Below are positions 34,261 through 46,901 of a stretch of 64,000 bases of DNA, piece by piece; position 1 is the stretch's first letter; each line of letters opens with the position of its first letter. This DNA comes from Hemerocallis citrina (lineage: Eukaryota; Streptophyta; Magnoliopsida; Asparagales; Asphodelaceae), in assembly GCA_017893485.1 (NCBI GenBank), contig CM030361.1:145018941-145082940 (forward strand), given 5' to 3'. The position numbers were made by a program, and so were the translations under genes. Under the pieces are notes generated by a model, which saw only the letters and a program-made list of their open reading frames with translations, searched no databases and had not been told where the DNA came from.

Positions 34261-34432
34261 TGTCATAAAGCAAAACAAGGTAATCTTTATTTTTTGGGGT
34301 ATTGACATTTTGTCCTCTGCCGTTATATTATATTATATTAATATATATGTAAATACATGCAAATCTATAAAGGGCACAATTTTATTTTTCGCCCTGGGCC
34401 TTAAATACCTTGGGACCGGCCCTGCCCGTCAC

Positions 34433-35519
34433 TGGTCACAAGGATCTACTGTGAAGAAGGATACTTGGTACTTGGCTTTGCCACTCTAGTTGAATTCCGA
34501 ACAGGTATTTGGGCAATCTCTGGATGCTCCCCCTGACTCGGCTCCCCTTGATCATGATCCTCCTGATCGTCTTTAGGTTTAGACACTATCTCAACGCCTC
34601 TTGCTTCAGCCATCTCAGGAACATCTTCATGTACAATTTCTTGAGGTTTGTCATTGGGTTCTTGTTGCAGCGGTGATTCATAGGTGAACTGATCTGTATT
34701 CTCGACTGTCTGCTAGTCAATGTTTGCCACAGTCTGATCCTCAATGAAGTCCACATTCTGCTTTGGAATAACTTGTTGGACTTTGGATCCCACATCTGGT
34801 AGCCCATCTCTTCATTACCGTACTCGAGGCAGATGCACAGTGTGTCTCTGTCATCGATCTTCAATCTATTCACTTAAGATACATGTGCAAATGCTTTGCA
34901 CCCAAACACTCTCAAGTGTGAATATGAAGCGCTTCTGCCGGTCCATACACCTTCGGGAGTCTCAAAGCCCAACGGTACACTTGGTGATCGGTTGATGAGG
35001 TAACAAGCGGCTGATACAGCTTCGGCCCAAAAACGTTTTGATGGATTGGCCGTCTTCAGCATACACCTGATCTTCTTTAGAATGGTGCGGTTCATCCTTT
35101 AGCTACACCATTAAGTTGTGGGGAGCCAGAAATTGTCTTCTCATGCCTAATGCCATGCTTCGAACAATAATATCTGAACTCGTTCGAAGTGTACTCTCTG
35201 CCATTGTCACTACAGATACCTTTGAAGGCTCTCCCCGTCTCCCTCTCCACCATGGCATGGAACTGCTTGAAGGTTTGGAACACATGGCCTTTTGATTCCA
35301 ACGAATACACTCAAACCTTTCGTGAAGCATCATCAATATAAGTAACAAAATATCTATTAACACCTAGTGATTCAAATACCATAAGGCCACAAACATCAGT
35401 GCACTAGGTCTAATATATTTTGTTTTCTTGTGAAAGTGCCAAAAAAACTAGCTTTGTGTTGCTTACTAAATAAACAATAATCCCAAGAGTCTAGTGAGGT
35501 ACCTTTGGCAAAGGGAATG
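34433..35519 (-). pseudogene. Copia element 1: integrase
   Basis: From 35519 down: the end of the GAG-pre-integrase region (...GTSLDSWDYCLFSK), then the integrase core with FVTYIDDASRK, VERETGRAFKGICSDNGREY (DNGREY carries the second catalytic Asp) and HGIRHEKTISGSPQLNGVAKG (the catalytic Glu position is altered: VAKG where VAER is usual). RFWAEAVSAACYLINRSPS and SHLRVFGCKAFAHVS follow. Stops and frame changes occur at about 35310, 35095 and 34870. It continues on the far side of hAT element 1 as RT. Confidence 0.85.
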
Positions 35520-36806
35520 TGATGAGGACATCGGTTCGTTATGATTCAGACGCTTCTATAAGCGCAAACATCGTCTAAGATGACTGTTCCATTAGCTTAG
35601 TATTTTATTTCAGCACTCATATTTGTTTTTAACAATTATAGTCATATGTAGTAGTTTTACGATTTGCACCCTTTATTTAATGCATTAGAATATTTTGAAG
35701 ATTTGTATTGAGATTTATTTTGAGCATATATATAGGCCTTGAGAATAATGAGAAGGTATGCTATTATTGATTAAAAAAATTATTGTGCGTTGAATTATTG
35801 CTCTGCATTCTTTCCTTGTGTGTGATACCAAAATAAATTATTAGAATTTATGAGAAATCCTAAAAAAATTAGGGTTTGTGAGAAGCTCTAAACTATACCT
35901 CAAATCCCCAAATTATTAACTACCCAAACCCTAAATCCCCTTCTTTTCTTCTCCACCTTCCCGAAGCCCCCAAAATCCTCCACCATCGTCGACCAAAACC
36001 CTACTGTCGCCATCAACAACCCCAACCTCTCTCATCACTAATCACACCCCCCCTCTCTTTCTTCATCTTCCTCTCCGTTGAGCCCCGAAACCTAACAACC
36101 CCAACTCTTCCTCTTCCCTTCTTCTTTATCCTGCTCACCGAACCCAACACTGCACCACCTCCCAATGCCCTCGCCCCAACATCTCCTCATCGCCGCACCA
36201 CCTTCTCCGTCCACCTTGTTGCCTCTCCCTCACCACCGTCGAAACCCTAGTCCCTAAATCCCTTCTAGTCCGAATGCCTAATCCCCCAAATTTCCAATTC
36301 AAAATCTTCACCATACCCCTATTCCGCCCGTCACCGACCCGCGCCGCCGTCGCCACTGTTGCTGGTGCCACCGCTAGCTACAGCCGCCGTCGATCTCCAT
36401 TCTCCTTGCTGCACAGTCATCCTGAGCGCCACCGCCAGTTCCGTTTCGCGCCATTACGACTCGTTCATCGAACCCGATAACTTCTTCCCATTCTCCATTT
36501 ATTTGTGATACTATCTATCGTCTCTAGAATATTATTTGATTTATCTACCGTCCACAAATATTGAGAGTGTGTGCTTCTACTTGCTAATTAGGGTACGAAT
36601 TTTTATTGCATATCTTACATGCTTATAACTATCATTGTTGATTGATAAGATTGAATCTTTAATTGGGCTTGTTAAACTATTGCATATCTTGAAAATCTAT
36701 CAAACCAATTGGTAGTTTAATTTCTGACTTAATCTGTATTACATATTGGTAAACTAAATCTTTTAATATTCTTGGAAATTCTCTGTCAAGGGTTATGTTT
36801 ACATCA
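35520..36806 (+). repeat. 5' LTR of the pol-deleted gypsy element
   Basis: 1287 bp, TGATGAGGACATCGGTTCG to GGGTTATGTTTACATCA. TATA-like CATATATATAGGCC is at about 35726-35738. The CT-rich region 35940-36260 is probably transcribed leader. Confidence 0.9.
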
Positions 36807-36810
36807 GTTT

Positions 36811-36822
36811 TGGTATCAGAGC
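36811..36822 (+). other. Primer binding site of the pol-deleted gypsy element
   Basis: TGGTATCAGAGC, 4 bases after the LTR end; initiator tRNA-Met type. Confidence 0.9.
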
Positions 36823-37008
36823 AAAGATTTTTAAAATCCTAGTTCTTGCATCATTTAGTCATAATTTTTTTGCATTCATTTAGAATCGTTTGTCTTTTTT
36901 TATTTTTCTTTCTTTCTTTTAGATCATTTCAGATTTAAAAAAAAACTTAAGTGCATTTAGGACACGTTTCCCAAAATTTTAGCAAACACAAGTCTCCACG
37001 ACCCCTAG

Positions 37009-38270
37009 TTGTCCAGCGTTGGTGAATGCATCTTCGCAGCACCATCACGAATTCCGAAGTCTTTCTTGTCCCCCCCAAACCACCCAATCAGCAACCCTAG
37101 AATTCGGCAAGCCCCTCCTTGCACTGAAATTGACAACTCTGATATTTCCACTACCCTTACTGTCATTCAAGCAACTCTTGCCAATATCAATCAGAGGCTT
37201 GAGAAAGTAGAATTGAATCAAAACGTTGCCCTTAAGCTTCATCGTCAGATCCCTCAAGGAAATGATCGTGATGACCGACGTCAAGATCGTGACCCTGACG
37301 AACAATACAAGAAGAACGTTAAGGCTGACGTTCCCCACTTTGAAGGTCATATGGAACCCTAAGCTTATCTCGATTGGATTTGTGTCATGGACCACTACTT
37401 CGTGTTGTTGAGCGAAACCATGAAGGTTAAATTTGCCATGATGAAATTGACCGGTAAAACTCAACAACATTGGACCAATCTTGAACACGCACGTAGAGGC
37501 CGAGACCTGGCACCCTATAGCCACTAGGGAGGCCATAAAAGAGAAGCACACTGAGAGATATGTGCCCCTATCATTCCACACCCGAATGTTTGATTCGTGG
37601 AATCAACTCTATAAGGGAAGCAAATCCACCCAAGAGTATGTGGATAAGTTCGACGACTTCTTCATTCGGTGCAATGTCTTAGGTAAAGAGCGAAGAACAA
37701 ACTCTCTCTAGGTTCAGCGCTGGACTACGAGCCGATCTGAGGAACGAGCTAATTCATAGAAATGTGGACTCATTGGCAGCAACTTATGTCCTTGTCCTCG
37801 ATATGAATTCCCTTAAAGCAAATTTTCACTACAAGTCTAGCGATTTGAGAGATCATTCTAGAATGACCTCATTGAGTCATCTAGGCTTGAGCCCACCTCT
37901 TCTTAGTACCCAAACAAGTCTTACCCAATCCAGCTTACTTCAAATTCTTATCCACCTAGAAATGACAACACGAGTAAGAACACTGAAAGAGACTACTCTA
38001 AGATTAATCCTTTCACTAATTGCGATAAATGCAAGGGATACGACCATGTTGATGGCATCTGTCCCAATCCCAGTAGAATCAACACCGCAGAAAGTACCGC
38101 TGTCATTGCTGATGAGTCCGACAATGAGTTTACTAATGAATTTCAAGTAAGTGGAGAAGAAGAGGATGACCAGTCTCTCAACTGTATTTGGTCGATCCAA
38201 TCACCCTCTTTGAATGTACCTGAGTCACTCATCCCTTCCCAATTCACTTGGCAGCCTATAGTTTATCCAT
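37009..38270 (+). pseudogene. Gag of the pol-deleted gypsy element
   Basis: N terminus with coiled-coil-like TVIQATLANINQRLEKVELN. Gag core starts VPHFEGHMEP, where a TAA stop (37360) replaces what should be a Gln codon, and continues AYLDWICVMDHYF, then in another frame YVPLSFHTRMFDSWNQLYKG and EYVDKFDDFFIRCNVLG. A degenerate zinc knuckle (CDKCKGYDHVDGICP) follows at about 38030. At least three frame changes. At about 38270 the sequence jumps to the integrase C terminus. Confidence 0.85.
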
Positions 38271-38975
38271 GTGTTAGAATATTACTCAGACTTTACATCC
38301 ACATTTGCATCCTGCATTCATGATTTGCATAGAGAAATCTCTAAGAAAATTAATGAGAATAATTTTAACTACAAGTTAATAGCAGATACTAGAAGGAAAC
38401 TTAAATCTTTTGATGTTGGTGACGAAGTAGTGGTTCGGAATCGTCCGGAACGGTTTCCAACTAGATCCGTTAAGAAATTGAACACACGTGCTTCATGCCC
38501 ATTTAAAATTCTGCATAAAATCAATGATAATGCCTATGTTGTTGACCTTCCTGAAGGTTTTGGTATAAGTAACACTTTCAATATTGAGTATCTAATACCC
38601 TATGAAGGGCCAAAATTTAATTCTAGAAATTCTCTTATAGATGAGCATACCTTGCAACCTATTGGTGAGATTCCCACAGTTCCCCTATTACCTGCCACTA
38701 CTTACCCATCGACAGACAAATTGGATAATAATTTAGATGATCAGATAATCTCTACTAGAGATTGTGGTATTCATAGGTATTTGGTGAAATGGAAGAACAA
38801 GCTGAAGTCGGATGACACCTAGATTGATCGTGAAGAGCTCCAGCACTTGGATCCAGACTTTTTGGAGCACTATGACAGGAGGACTAGTTTTGACTCGACT
38901 GGGTCGAGCCCTTTCCCACTCGGAGAGAATGGTGAAGACATCGGTTCGAGAAGATTCAGGCGCTTCTATAAGCAC
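38271..38975 (+). pseudogene. Integrase C terminus with chromodomain-like tail
   Basis: Begins in the last integrase segment (CIHDLHREISKKINENN, LKSFDVGDEVVVRNRPERFP, PFKILHKINDNAYVVDLPEG) and ends with a chromodomain-like motif (HRYLVKWKNKL ... REELQHLDPDFLEHYD) that reads into the start of the 3' LTR at 38930. One in-frame TAG at 38820 lies inside the tail. Chromodomain tails target integration to heterochromatin in chromoviruses. Confidence 0.85.
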
Positions 38976-39711
38976 ATACATCGTCTAGGATGACAGTTCC
39001 ATTAGCTTAGTATTTTATTTCAGCACTCATATTTATTTTTTGGTAATTTAGCCATATGTAGTAGTTTTACGATTTGCACCATTTATTTTATGCATTAAAA
39101 TATTTTGGAGATTTGTATTGAGATTTGTTTTGAGCCTATATATAGACCTTGAGAATAATAAGAAGGTATGCGATTATTGATTTAATATTATGTGTTGAGT
39201 TATTGCTCTGCATACTTTTCTTGTGTGTGATACCATAAGAAATTATTAGGGTTTGTGTGAAATCCTAAGAAATTTTAGGGTTTGTGAGAAACTCTAAACT
39301 ATACCCCAAATCCCCAAATTATTAACTACCCAAACCCCAAATCCCCTTCTTTTCTTCTCCACCTTCTTCCCGAAGCCCCCAAAATCCTCCACCGTCGTCG
39401 ACCAAAACCCCACTGTCGCCGCCTTCCCCCTTCACCGTCGCCGCCTTCCCCCTTTACCGTTGCTATCAACAACCCCGACCTCTCTCATCAACAGCCCCCC
39501 TTCTCTTTCTTCTTCCTCTTCGTTGAGCCTCGAAACCCAACAACCCCGACTCTTCCTCTTCCCTTCTTCTCTACCTTGCTCACTGAACCCATTACTACAC
39601 CACCTCCCGACGCCCTCGCCCCTCCATCTCCTCATCGCCGCACACCTCGCCGCACCACCTTCTCCGTCCACCTTGTTGCCTCTCCCTCACCACTGTCGAA
39701 ACCCTAGTCCC

Positions 39712-40647
39712 TGCTGGAAATATTTTTGGCATATTTTCCGGGCCGGATTCCGGTGGGCTCCGGCCACCGACGGCGCCGGAAAGTGATTGGATTACGTTCC
39801 TCTCGTCGAGTACAATTCCATAATGTACTCATTTGCCAAAAACAGATTCCGTATGAATGAGAAATGTTGGTCCAAAGTTGGGTACTCAAGATATACTAAC
39901 TTGGAAATTTGAAGAAAATGGATAGTCCCACATCGAAAGTTGGGAAAGATTTCTCTAGTATATAAGCTAAAGAAATGGACTAAAGGGTGTAGCCCTGGGG
40001 TTACCACTAACGTGTAGTGGAGTGAGGACCTAGCCAAACTTACAAACACGCGCGCGCGCCCGCCCCGGCCCCGGCTTCGGCTCAGCTCAGCTTGGTTCGG
40101 TTCGGTTTGGTCTGGCTTGTCTCTAACCTACATTACTTTTTTTTGCCCCGCTCCAATTTTTTCGCTGGTCTATTATTTGAGGTGTTTGAAATTCTGTAAC
40201 TGGTGCCATTATTCTGTAACAGCAGAATAATGGATCCATCAGTTACGTTTTTGGAGCCATTACTCTGCTGTTACAGAGTAATGGATCCATGATCCATCAG
40301 TTACACCCTCATCACCTATAAGACTCTGCAATTTTGTCTGCCAGAGACACAGGTTTTTGAACTTCATAATCTTCTTCCTCCTCTGAGTCTGAGAGTACAA
40401 CACAGCTACTGGTTCGCTGATATCTCTGAAGCTAGGGTGCTGCTCTTCAGAAAAAGGTAATACAGTTGTATCCTGAGAGGCAATTCGTCAGCTACCGTCA
40501 CACTACGGAGCGAATTTTGCTTTGAGGACAGAGATCTTAATCTGGACTCTGTATTAAAGTGTCTGGTTTGTTCTTTTATTCCTGTACTTGTAGTTCTTCA
40601 CAAACATTGTTAGAAATTTTCTATTTTATGATATTCGATATCTAACA
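39712..40647 (+). repeat. 5' LTR of Copia element 2
   Basis: 936 bp, TGCTGGAAATATTTTTGGC (the 3' LTR starts TGTTGGAAAT) to ATTCGATATCTAACA. TATA-like AGTATATAAGC is at about 39958. Contains an inverted pair around GCAGAATAATGGATCCATCA and TGATGGATCAT (40200-40310). Confidence 0.95.
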
Positions 40648-40770
40648 ATCTTAAGCAAATTTTTCCCTCTATTTTAACAGTTTTTTTGAAGATTATTTAC
40701 AGGTACTGTTATCATTTCGGAAAAAACAAAAACAAAAACTAACAGTTGAATTTTAACTGTTTCAGGAAAA

Positions 40771-42003
40771 AATGGAAAACACACAAAATGAAAATGTCAG
40801 TGGACTGCTCAGTGCTCAAACACCGTGACCCAGAATGTGACTGCACAATCGGTTGCGGCACAAACAATTGTTTTGCCCACACATAACTGTGCGAGAAAAA
40901 ACAGAAAAGTTCAATGGAAATGGATTCAAGAAGTGGCAACGGAAGATGTAGTTTACCTGACCACCTTGAAGCTGGATGGGTTTCTGACTGAAACTGCCCC
41001 TGTGCTGGCACCTATGGATGTGCACTCCGTTGCTGCGGTTGATGCATGGACTCAGGGTGACTATTATATAGAAATTACATCCTAAACGGCTTGGTAGACC
41101 CGCTCTACAATGTGTACTGTGTCTTCAAGACTTCCAAACTTCTGTGAGGGTCTTTGGAGAAGAAGTACAAAACGGAAGATGCCGGCTCCAAGAAGTTTGT
41201 AGTTGGCAAATTTCTGGACTACAAGATGGTTGACTTCAAGACTATTGTGAGTCAAACTCAGGAACTGTAGGTGATAATGCATGAAATCATTGCAGAGAAC
41301 ATGACGCTGTGTGAACCATTCCAGGTTGCAGCGTTCATTGAGAAGCTTCCACCTGGATGGAAGGACTTCAAGAACTACCTCAAGCACAAACGAAATGAAA
41401 TGTCTCTTGAGGACCTGATTGTCAGGTTGCGAATTGAAGAGGAGAATCGCAAGGTTGACAAGTCCTATGGAAATCAGTCCATTGAAAAGGCCAACATGGT
41501 GGAGCATGAACAGAAGGCCAAAAAGAGGAAGTTCTTGCCACAGGCATTGAACAAAAAACCTGCCGCAAAGAGGTTTGCTGAAAAATGCCACAAGTGTGGT
41601 AAGCTGGGGCACAAAACCTCTGACTGTCACAGCAAGGATAACATCTGTGCTGGAACAGGAAAGGCAAAAGGGAATGACAAATCCCATGCGCACATTGCTG
41701 AGAACCTGTCCACCGGTCTCTCTGACTTGGACCTCTGTGCTGTTGTATCGAAGGTCAATCTGGTGGGAAGCAATCCTAGTGAGTGGTGGTATGATACTGG
41801 GCCACCAAGCACATCTGCACGGACAAGGATATGTTCACTTCATACCAGAAGTGCAACAAGAATGAACAGTTGTTCATGGGGAATTCTTCCACCTCTAAGA
41901 TTGAAGGAACAGGGAAGATAGTGCTGAAGATGACTTCTAACAAGGAACTAATACTAACCAATGTGTTGCACGTTCCGATATTTGAAAGAACCTGGTCTCG
42001 GGA
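40771..42003 (+). pseudogene. Copia element 2: gag and protease
   Basis: Starts MENTQNENVSGLLS. Broken by stops to about 41270, then open to 41921: FQVAAFIEKLPPGWKDFKNY, MSLEDLIVRLRIEEENRK, and a CCHC zinc knuckle CHKCGKLGHKTSDC at about 41590. The protease follows (WWYDTG at about 41790, with the expected Asp-Thr/Ser-Gly; then [19 protein letters not shown], a retroviral-type beta segment) but changes frame at about 41810. Non-functional. Confidence 0.9.
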
Positions 42004-42179
42004 TCTTTGCTAAGCAAGAATGGATTTAGGGCTGTTCTTGCATATGATAATTTTGTACTTTAAAAAAATGGGGTGTAGTTGGAAAAATGGTATGTTAAGG
42101 ATGGACTGTTCATATTCAATGTAATGGCAGTCATCCCAAAATCTGTTCCTGTTGTTCCCAAAATTAATGAAATTAATCC

Positions 42180-43340
42180 CGTTGCTTATGTTGTTGAGTC
42201 TTCTACTGTTTGGCATGAAAGACTAGACCATGTTAATTTCAATTCTCTGCGTAGATTAATTAACATGAATTTAACTAAAATTTAAGGTCGGCAACCGCGA
42301 CAAATGTGGAGTTTGCATATAGGCCAAACTCACTAAAACTCCATCCCTTTTTGTAGAAAGAAACACTGAAACTCTAGGTCAAATTCACACGGATCTGTGT
42401 GATTTAAGATACGTGCAGACCATAGGCGGTAAAAAGTATTTTGTGACGTTCATAGACGATTGCACAAAATACTGCTATGTATACTTGTTACATAGCAAAA
42501 ATGAGGCATTGGATAAATTCAAGGAATATAAGCTTGAGGTTGAGAATCAACTTGGCAAACCGATTAAAATCGTTAAGAGTGATAGAAGAGGGGAATATGA
42601 TGCACCGTTTAATATGATCTGTTCTGAACATTGAATAGTTCATCAGACCACTGCTCCTTACTCACCTGAATCAAACGGTACTGCCGAGCGCAAGAACCAA
42701 ACTCTAAAGGAGATGATGAATGCCTTGTTGAATTCTGGGTTACCTCAGAACATATGGGGGAAAGCGTTGCTGACCGCCAACTATATTCTCAATAAAATAT
42801 CTTACAAGAAAACTGACAAGACACCATAACGAACTATGGAAAGGTAATGTACCTTCGTACAAATATCTCAAAGTGTGGGGGTGTCTAGCAAAGGTAGCAA
42901 TACCTAATCCCAAACAGGTCACAATGGGACCTAAGACCATTGAATGCATATTCATAGGCTATGCACATAACAGCAGTGCATATCGGTACTTGGTATATAA
43001 ATCGAATATACCGGACGTCCATGTGTATACAATAATGGAATCAAGGAATACCTCCTTTGAACACATGTTTCCGTGCAAGGATGCTACGTATCCCCAATGT
43101 ACATGTCAGCAAGGGAGTGCGAGTACCTCGGTTAATGAACCAGGAGATGATAATGATGAACCTAGACGAAGTAAACGGACTAGAACATCAAAGTCATTTG
43201 GTCCTGACTTTGTAACGGTCTTTCTGTTAGAGAATGAGCCCAAAACATTCAAGAAAGCTATGTCTACGCCTGATGCTCCTATGTGGAAGGAAGCAATCAA
43301 AAGTGAAATAGACTTCATTATGCAAAATCATACATAGGAG
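42180..43340 (+). pseudogene. Copia element 2: integrase
   Basis: WHERLDHVNFNSLRRLINMN is the His-containing N-terminal part. The core starts about 42413 with [20 protein letters not shown] (first catalytic Asp), [13 protein letters not shown] (second region), then ERKNQT-like sequence at about 42690 after a stop at 42634. The C-terminal part is at 42873-43337: VWGCLAKVAIPNPKQ, TIECIFIGYAHNSSAYR, and EPRRSKRTRTSKSFGPDF. Several stops and frameshifts. Confidence 0.9.
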
Positions 43341-44783
43341 TTGGTCGATTTGCCTTCCGGGTGTAAAGCTCCAGGATGCAAATGAATTTTCAAACAAAAA
43401 TTGAAACCAGATGGTTCAATAGAGAAACATAAGGCGTAACTTGTGGTACAAGGATTTAGGCAAAAGGAAGGCCTAGACTTCTTTGATACTTATTCTCCGG
43501 TCACAAGAATAACTTCCATAAGAATGCTGATAGGTATTGCAGCTCTACGTAACCTTGAAATACATCAAATGGATGTCAAAACCACATTTCTAAATGGGGA
43601 TTTAGAAGAAATATACATGAAACAACCTGAGGGTTACGTAGTTCCTGGACAGGAAAACAAGGTGTGCATGCTTGTAAAATCCTTGTACGGATTGAAACAA
43701 GCTCCAAAGCAGTGACATGCAAAATTTGACAATGTTATAATGTCAAATAGTTTCAAAATAAATGAATGTGATAAGTGTATCTACATCAAAGATACTCCAA
43801 ATGGATACATTCTGGTGTGTCCGTATGTAGATGACATGCTCATTTTTGGTAGCAATAATGACATTATCAAACAAACTAAGAACATGCTTAGTGATAAGTT
43901 TGATATGAAAGATTTGGAAATTGCAGATGTCATATTAGGAATCAAAGTTTCCAGGACGTCTGAGGGAATTACTTTGTCTCAAACTCATTACGCTGAGAAG
44001 GTACTTGAAAGATTCAAGAATTACTCCAATGAGATTGCCAAAAGTCATGTGGAACCCAGTCTTCACTTGTTCAAAAATACGAGTGACAACATATCACAAT
44101 TGGAATATGCACGTGTAATCGTTAGTCTGATGTACTTAACAAATTGTACAAGATCAGACTTAGCACATTCAGTAAATGTACTGAGCAGCTACACAAGTAA
44201 TCCAGGATGAAGTCACTGAAAAGGAATAACTACAGTATTGAACTATTTGCGACATACTCAGAGTTATGGGCTGCATTACACCAGATATCCAGCAGTACTA
44301 GAAGACTACAATGATGCCAACTGGATATCGGACTCCAAGAACTCGAAATCCACAAGTAGGTACGTCTTCACTCTTGGTGGTGCAGCCGTGTCATGGAAAT
44401 CCTCTAAACAAATGTTACTGGCCAGATCCACCATGGAATCTGAGTTTATTGCTTTAGACAAAGCGGCAAAGGAAGCAGAGTGGCTTCGAAACTTTTTAGA
44501 GGATATTCCTGTAGGAAAAACCAGTGTCTGCTATATGTGTACACTGTGACAGCCAGTCAGCTATAGCAAGGGTACTGAGTTGTATGTATAATGGTAAGTC
44601 TTGTCATATCAGAAGGTGACACAAAACATTAGACAACTGCTCTCAAATGAAATAATCTCCATAGAGTATATAATATCAGCCGACAACCTAGCAGATCCAT
44701 TTACTAAAGGTTTGTCACGAGAGCAAGTTATGAAATTATCAAAAGGAATGGGTTTAAAGCCTTTGACAAAAGAGGATACTTGA
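43341..44783 (+). pseudogene. Copia element 2: reverse transcriptase and RNase H
   Basis: RT: QGFRQKEGLDFFDTYSPVTR, QMDVKTTFLNGDLEEIYMKQ, LVKSLYGLKQAPKQ, then a stop, then the intact catalytic motif YVDDMLIFG (about 43827) and FDMKDLEIADVILGIKV. RNase H: 44238-44549 with [32 protein letters not shown] and [13 protein letters not shown]; end 44601-44783 (IISIEYIISADNLADPFTKG). Stops at 43713, 44208 and 44547 break it. Confidence 0.95.
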
Positions 44784-45380
44784 TGGAAACCCTACCTAGG
44801 AATTGAAGATCCCAAGATCTAGGTTCAAGGGGACAACTAAATCTTATTGAATCAACGTGAGCACTGAGAGATTAAAATCTCGTACCCACTGTTAGGATGA
44901 TAAAACAGTGCTGCCTGCAAGGGGTTAGGATAAGCTCGACTTTTAATGATTTCCATAGCTTTGAAATAAAAGTGGAGTATGGCAGGATACTCTTTATAGG
45001 CAATCACCTTGTGAGTGTGAAATGGGGCCATTTCCAGGAGAATGAAGAGAAGCTACATTCTCCAAGTTCACCCACGATTAACCAGGGTTGTTCAAGGCCA
45101 AAATGAACACAACAAGAGAACCTAGTATGTGAGGAGATGAAACTGTGTGATAGTTATTGTCTAGGTTCACATCAAAGCCCGGGTAGTTCAAGACATCATG
45201 TTCACTACCTGGTCAATTGAATCCGATGGCTATTCACTAAGGGTGGTTCAATATCGAAAAATTACTACCATTCCTGATGCAGTGATTTTCCGATTGTACT
45301 CTCAGTCTTTTGTTATGTCTTTTTCTGTCATGTCTTTTTCTGTCGTGTCTGGATTGCATAGTCTGGTAATTTTCATTCAT

Positions 45381-45389
45381 GTGGGGGAT
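45381..45389 (+). other. Polypurine tract of Copia element 2
   Basis: GTGGGGGAT directly before the 3' LTR at 45390. Confidence 0.8.
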
Positions 45390-46320
45390 TGTTGGAAATA
45401 TTTTTGGCATATTTTCCGGGCCGGATTCCGGTGGGCTCCGGCCACCGGCGGCGCCGGAAAGTGATTAGATTACGTTCCTCTCATCGAGTACTATTCCATA
45501 ATGTACTCATTTGCCAAAAACGGATTCCGTATGAATGAGAAATGTTGGTCCAAAGTTGGGTACTCGAAATGTACTAACTTGGAAAGTTGGAGAAAATGGA
45601 TAGTCCCACATCAAAAGTTGGGAAAGATTTATCTAGTATATAAGCTAAAGAAATGGACTAAAGGGTGTAGCCCTGGGGTTACCACTAACGTGTACCGGAG
45701 AGAGGACCTAGACAAAGTTACAAACACGCGGGCGCATGCGCGCTCGGCCCCGGCTTCGGCCTTGGCCTCGGCTTGGTTTGGTCCGGCTTGGCTTGGCTTG
45801 GCTTTGACCTACATTATTTTTTTTGCCCCGCTTCAATTTTTTCGCTGGTCTATTTTTTGAGGCGTTTGAAATTCTGTAACTTGTGCCATTATTCTGTAAC
45901 AGCAGAATAATGGATCCATCAGTTACGTTTTTGGAGCCATTACTCTGCTGTTACAGAGTAATAGATCCATGATCCATCAGTTACGCCCTCATCACCTATA
46001 AGACTGCAATTTTGTCTGCCAGAGACAGTTTTTTGAACTTCATATTCTTCTTCCTCTGAGTCTGATAGTACAACACAGCTACTGGTTCGCTGATATCTCT
46101 GAAGCTAGGGTGCTGCTCATCAGGGAAAGGTAATAGAGCTGTATCTTGGGAGGCAATTCGTCCGCTACCGCCACACTACGGGGCGAATTTTGCTTTAAGA
46201 ACAGAGATCTTAATCTCGGCTCTGTATTGAAGTATCTGGTTTGTTCTTTTATTCCTGTACTTGTAGTTCTTCACAAACATTGTTAGGAATTTTCTATTTT
46301 ATGATATTCGAGTTCTAACA
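45390..46320 (+). repeat. 3' LTR of Copia element 2
   Basis: 931 bp, TGTTGGAAATATTTTTGGC to ATTCGAGTTCTAACA, homologous throughout to 39712-40647. Confidence 0.95.
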
Positions 46321-46901
46321 GTCCCTAAATCCTTTCTCGTCTGAAACCCTAATCCCCCAAATTTCCAATTCAAAGCCCTAATTCCCAAATCTTCACCATA
46401 CCCCTATTCCGCCCGTCGCCGACCCGCGCCGTCGTCGCCACTGTCGCTGGTGCCACCGCTAGCTGCAGCCGCCGTCGATCTCCATTCTCCTTGCTGCACA
46501 GTCATCCCGAGCGCCACCGCCAGTTCCGTTCGCGCCATTACGACTCGTTCATCGAACCTGATAACTTCTTTCCATTCTCCATTTATTTGTGATACTATCT
46601 ATCATCTCTAGAATATTATTTGATTTATCTATCGTCCACAAATATTGAGAGTGTGCTTTCACTTGCTAATTAGGGTAAGAATCTTTATTGCATATCTTAC
46701 ATGCTAAGAACGATTAAGTATCATTATTGAATGATAGGATTAAAATCTTTAATTGGGCTCGTTAAATTATTTCATATTTTGAAAATCCATCAAACCAATC
46801 AGTTTTTTAATTTCTGACTTAATTTGTATTACATGTTGGTAAACTTAATCTTTTATTATTCTTGAAAATTCTCTGTTTAGGGTTAAGTTTACATCAGAAT
46901 G

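Larger units (their letters stand above)
30567..34424 (+). mobile_element. hAT element 1, inserted in Copia element 1
   Basis: Starts CAGGGCCGGCCATGGCCC and ends GGGACCGGCCCTG (inverted). Flanks CCCATCAC (30559-30566) and CCCGTCAC (34425-34432) form an 8-bp duplication with one mismatch. It carries decayed transposase pieces (31740-32137 and 33751-34260), a tRNA-Thr-like sequence, and two further insertions (30629-31380 and 32146-33742). Confidence 0.9.
39712..46320 (+). mobile_element. Ty1/copia element 2, inside the gypsy 3' LTR
   Basis: LTRs 39712-40647 and 45390-46320, PPT GTGGGGGAT before the 3' LTR, and perfect 5-bp duplication GTCCC at 39707-39711 and 46321-46325. Gene order gag, protease, integrase, RT, RNase H, as in Ty1/copia. 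All parts carry in-frame stops. The two LTRs are close but differ at many sites, so it is not very recent. Confidence 0.95.
35520..46896 (+). mobile_element. Pol-deleted Ty3/gypsy element inside Copia element 1
   Basis: LTRs at 35520-36806 and 38930-46896 (the latter split by Copia element 2), PBS TGGTATCAGAGC at 36811-36822, and exact duplication GAATG at 35515-35519 and 46897-46901. The insertion interrupts the GAG-pre-integrase region of Copia element 1 (...LAKKSLI / PFAKGTS...). The internal region is only 2.1 kb: gag, zinc knuckle, then integrase C terminus with chromodomain-like tail. Protease, RT, RNase H and the integrase core are missing. Confidence 0.9.
38930..46896 (+). repeat. 3' LTR of the pol-deleted gypsy element, split
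   Basis: Parts 38930-39711 and 46326-46896 match 35520-36806 (for example the GTTCCATTAGCTTAGTATTT and CATTCTCCATTTATTTGTGA words). The split at GTCCC is caused by Copia element 2. A duplicated CGTCGCCGCCTTCCCCCTT segment at 39415-39460 makes this copy slightly longer. Confidence 0.9.
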
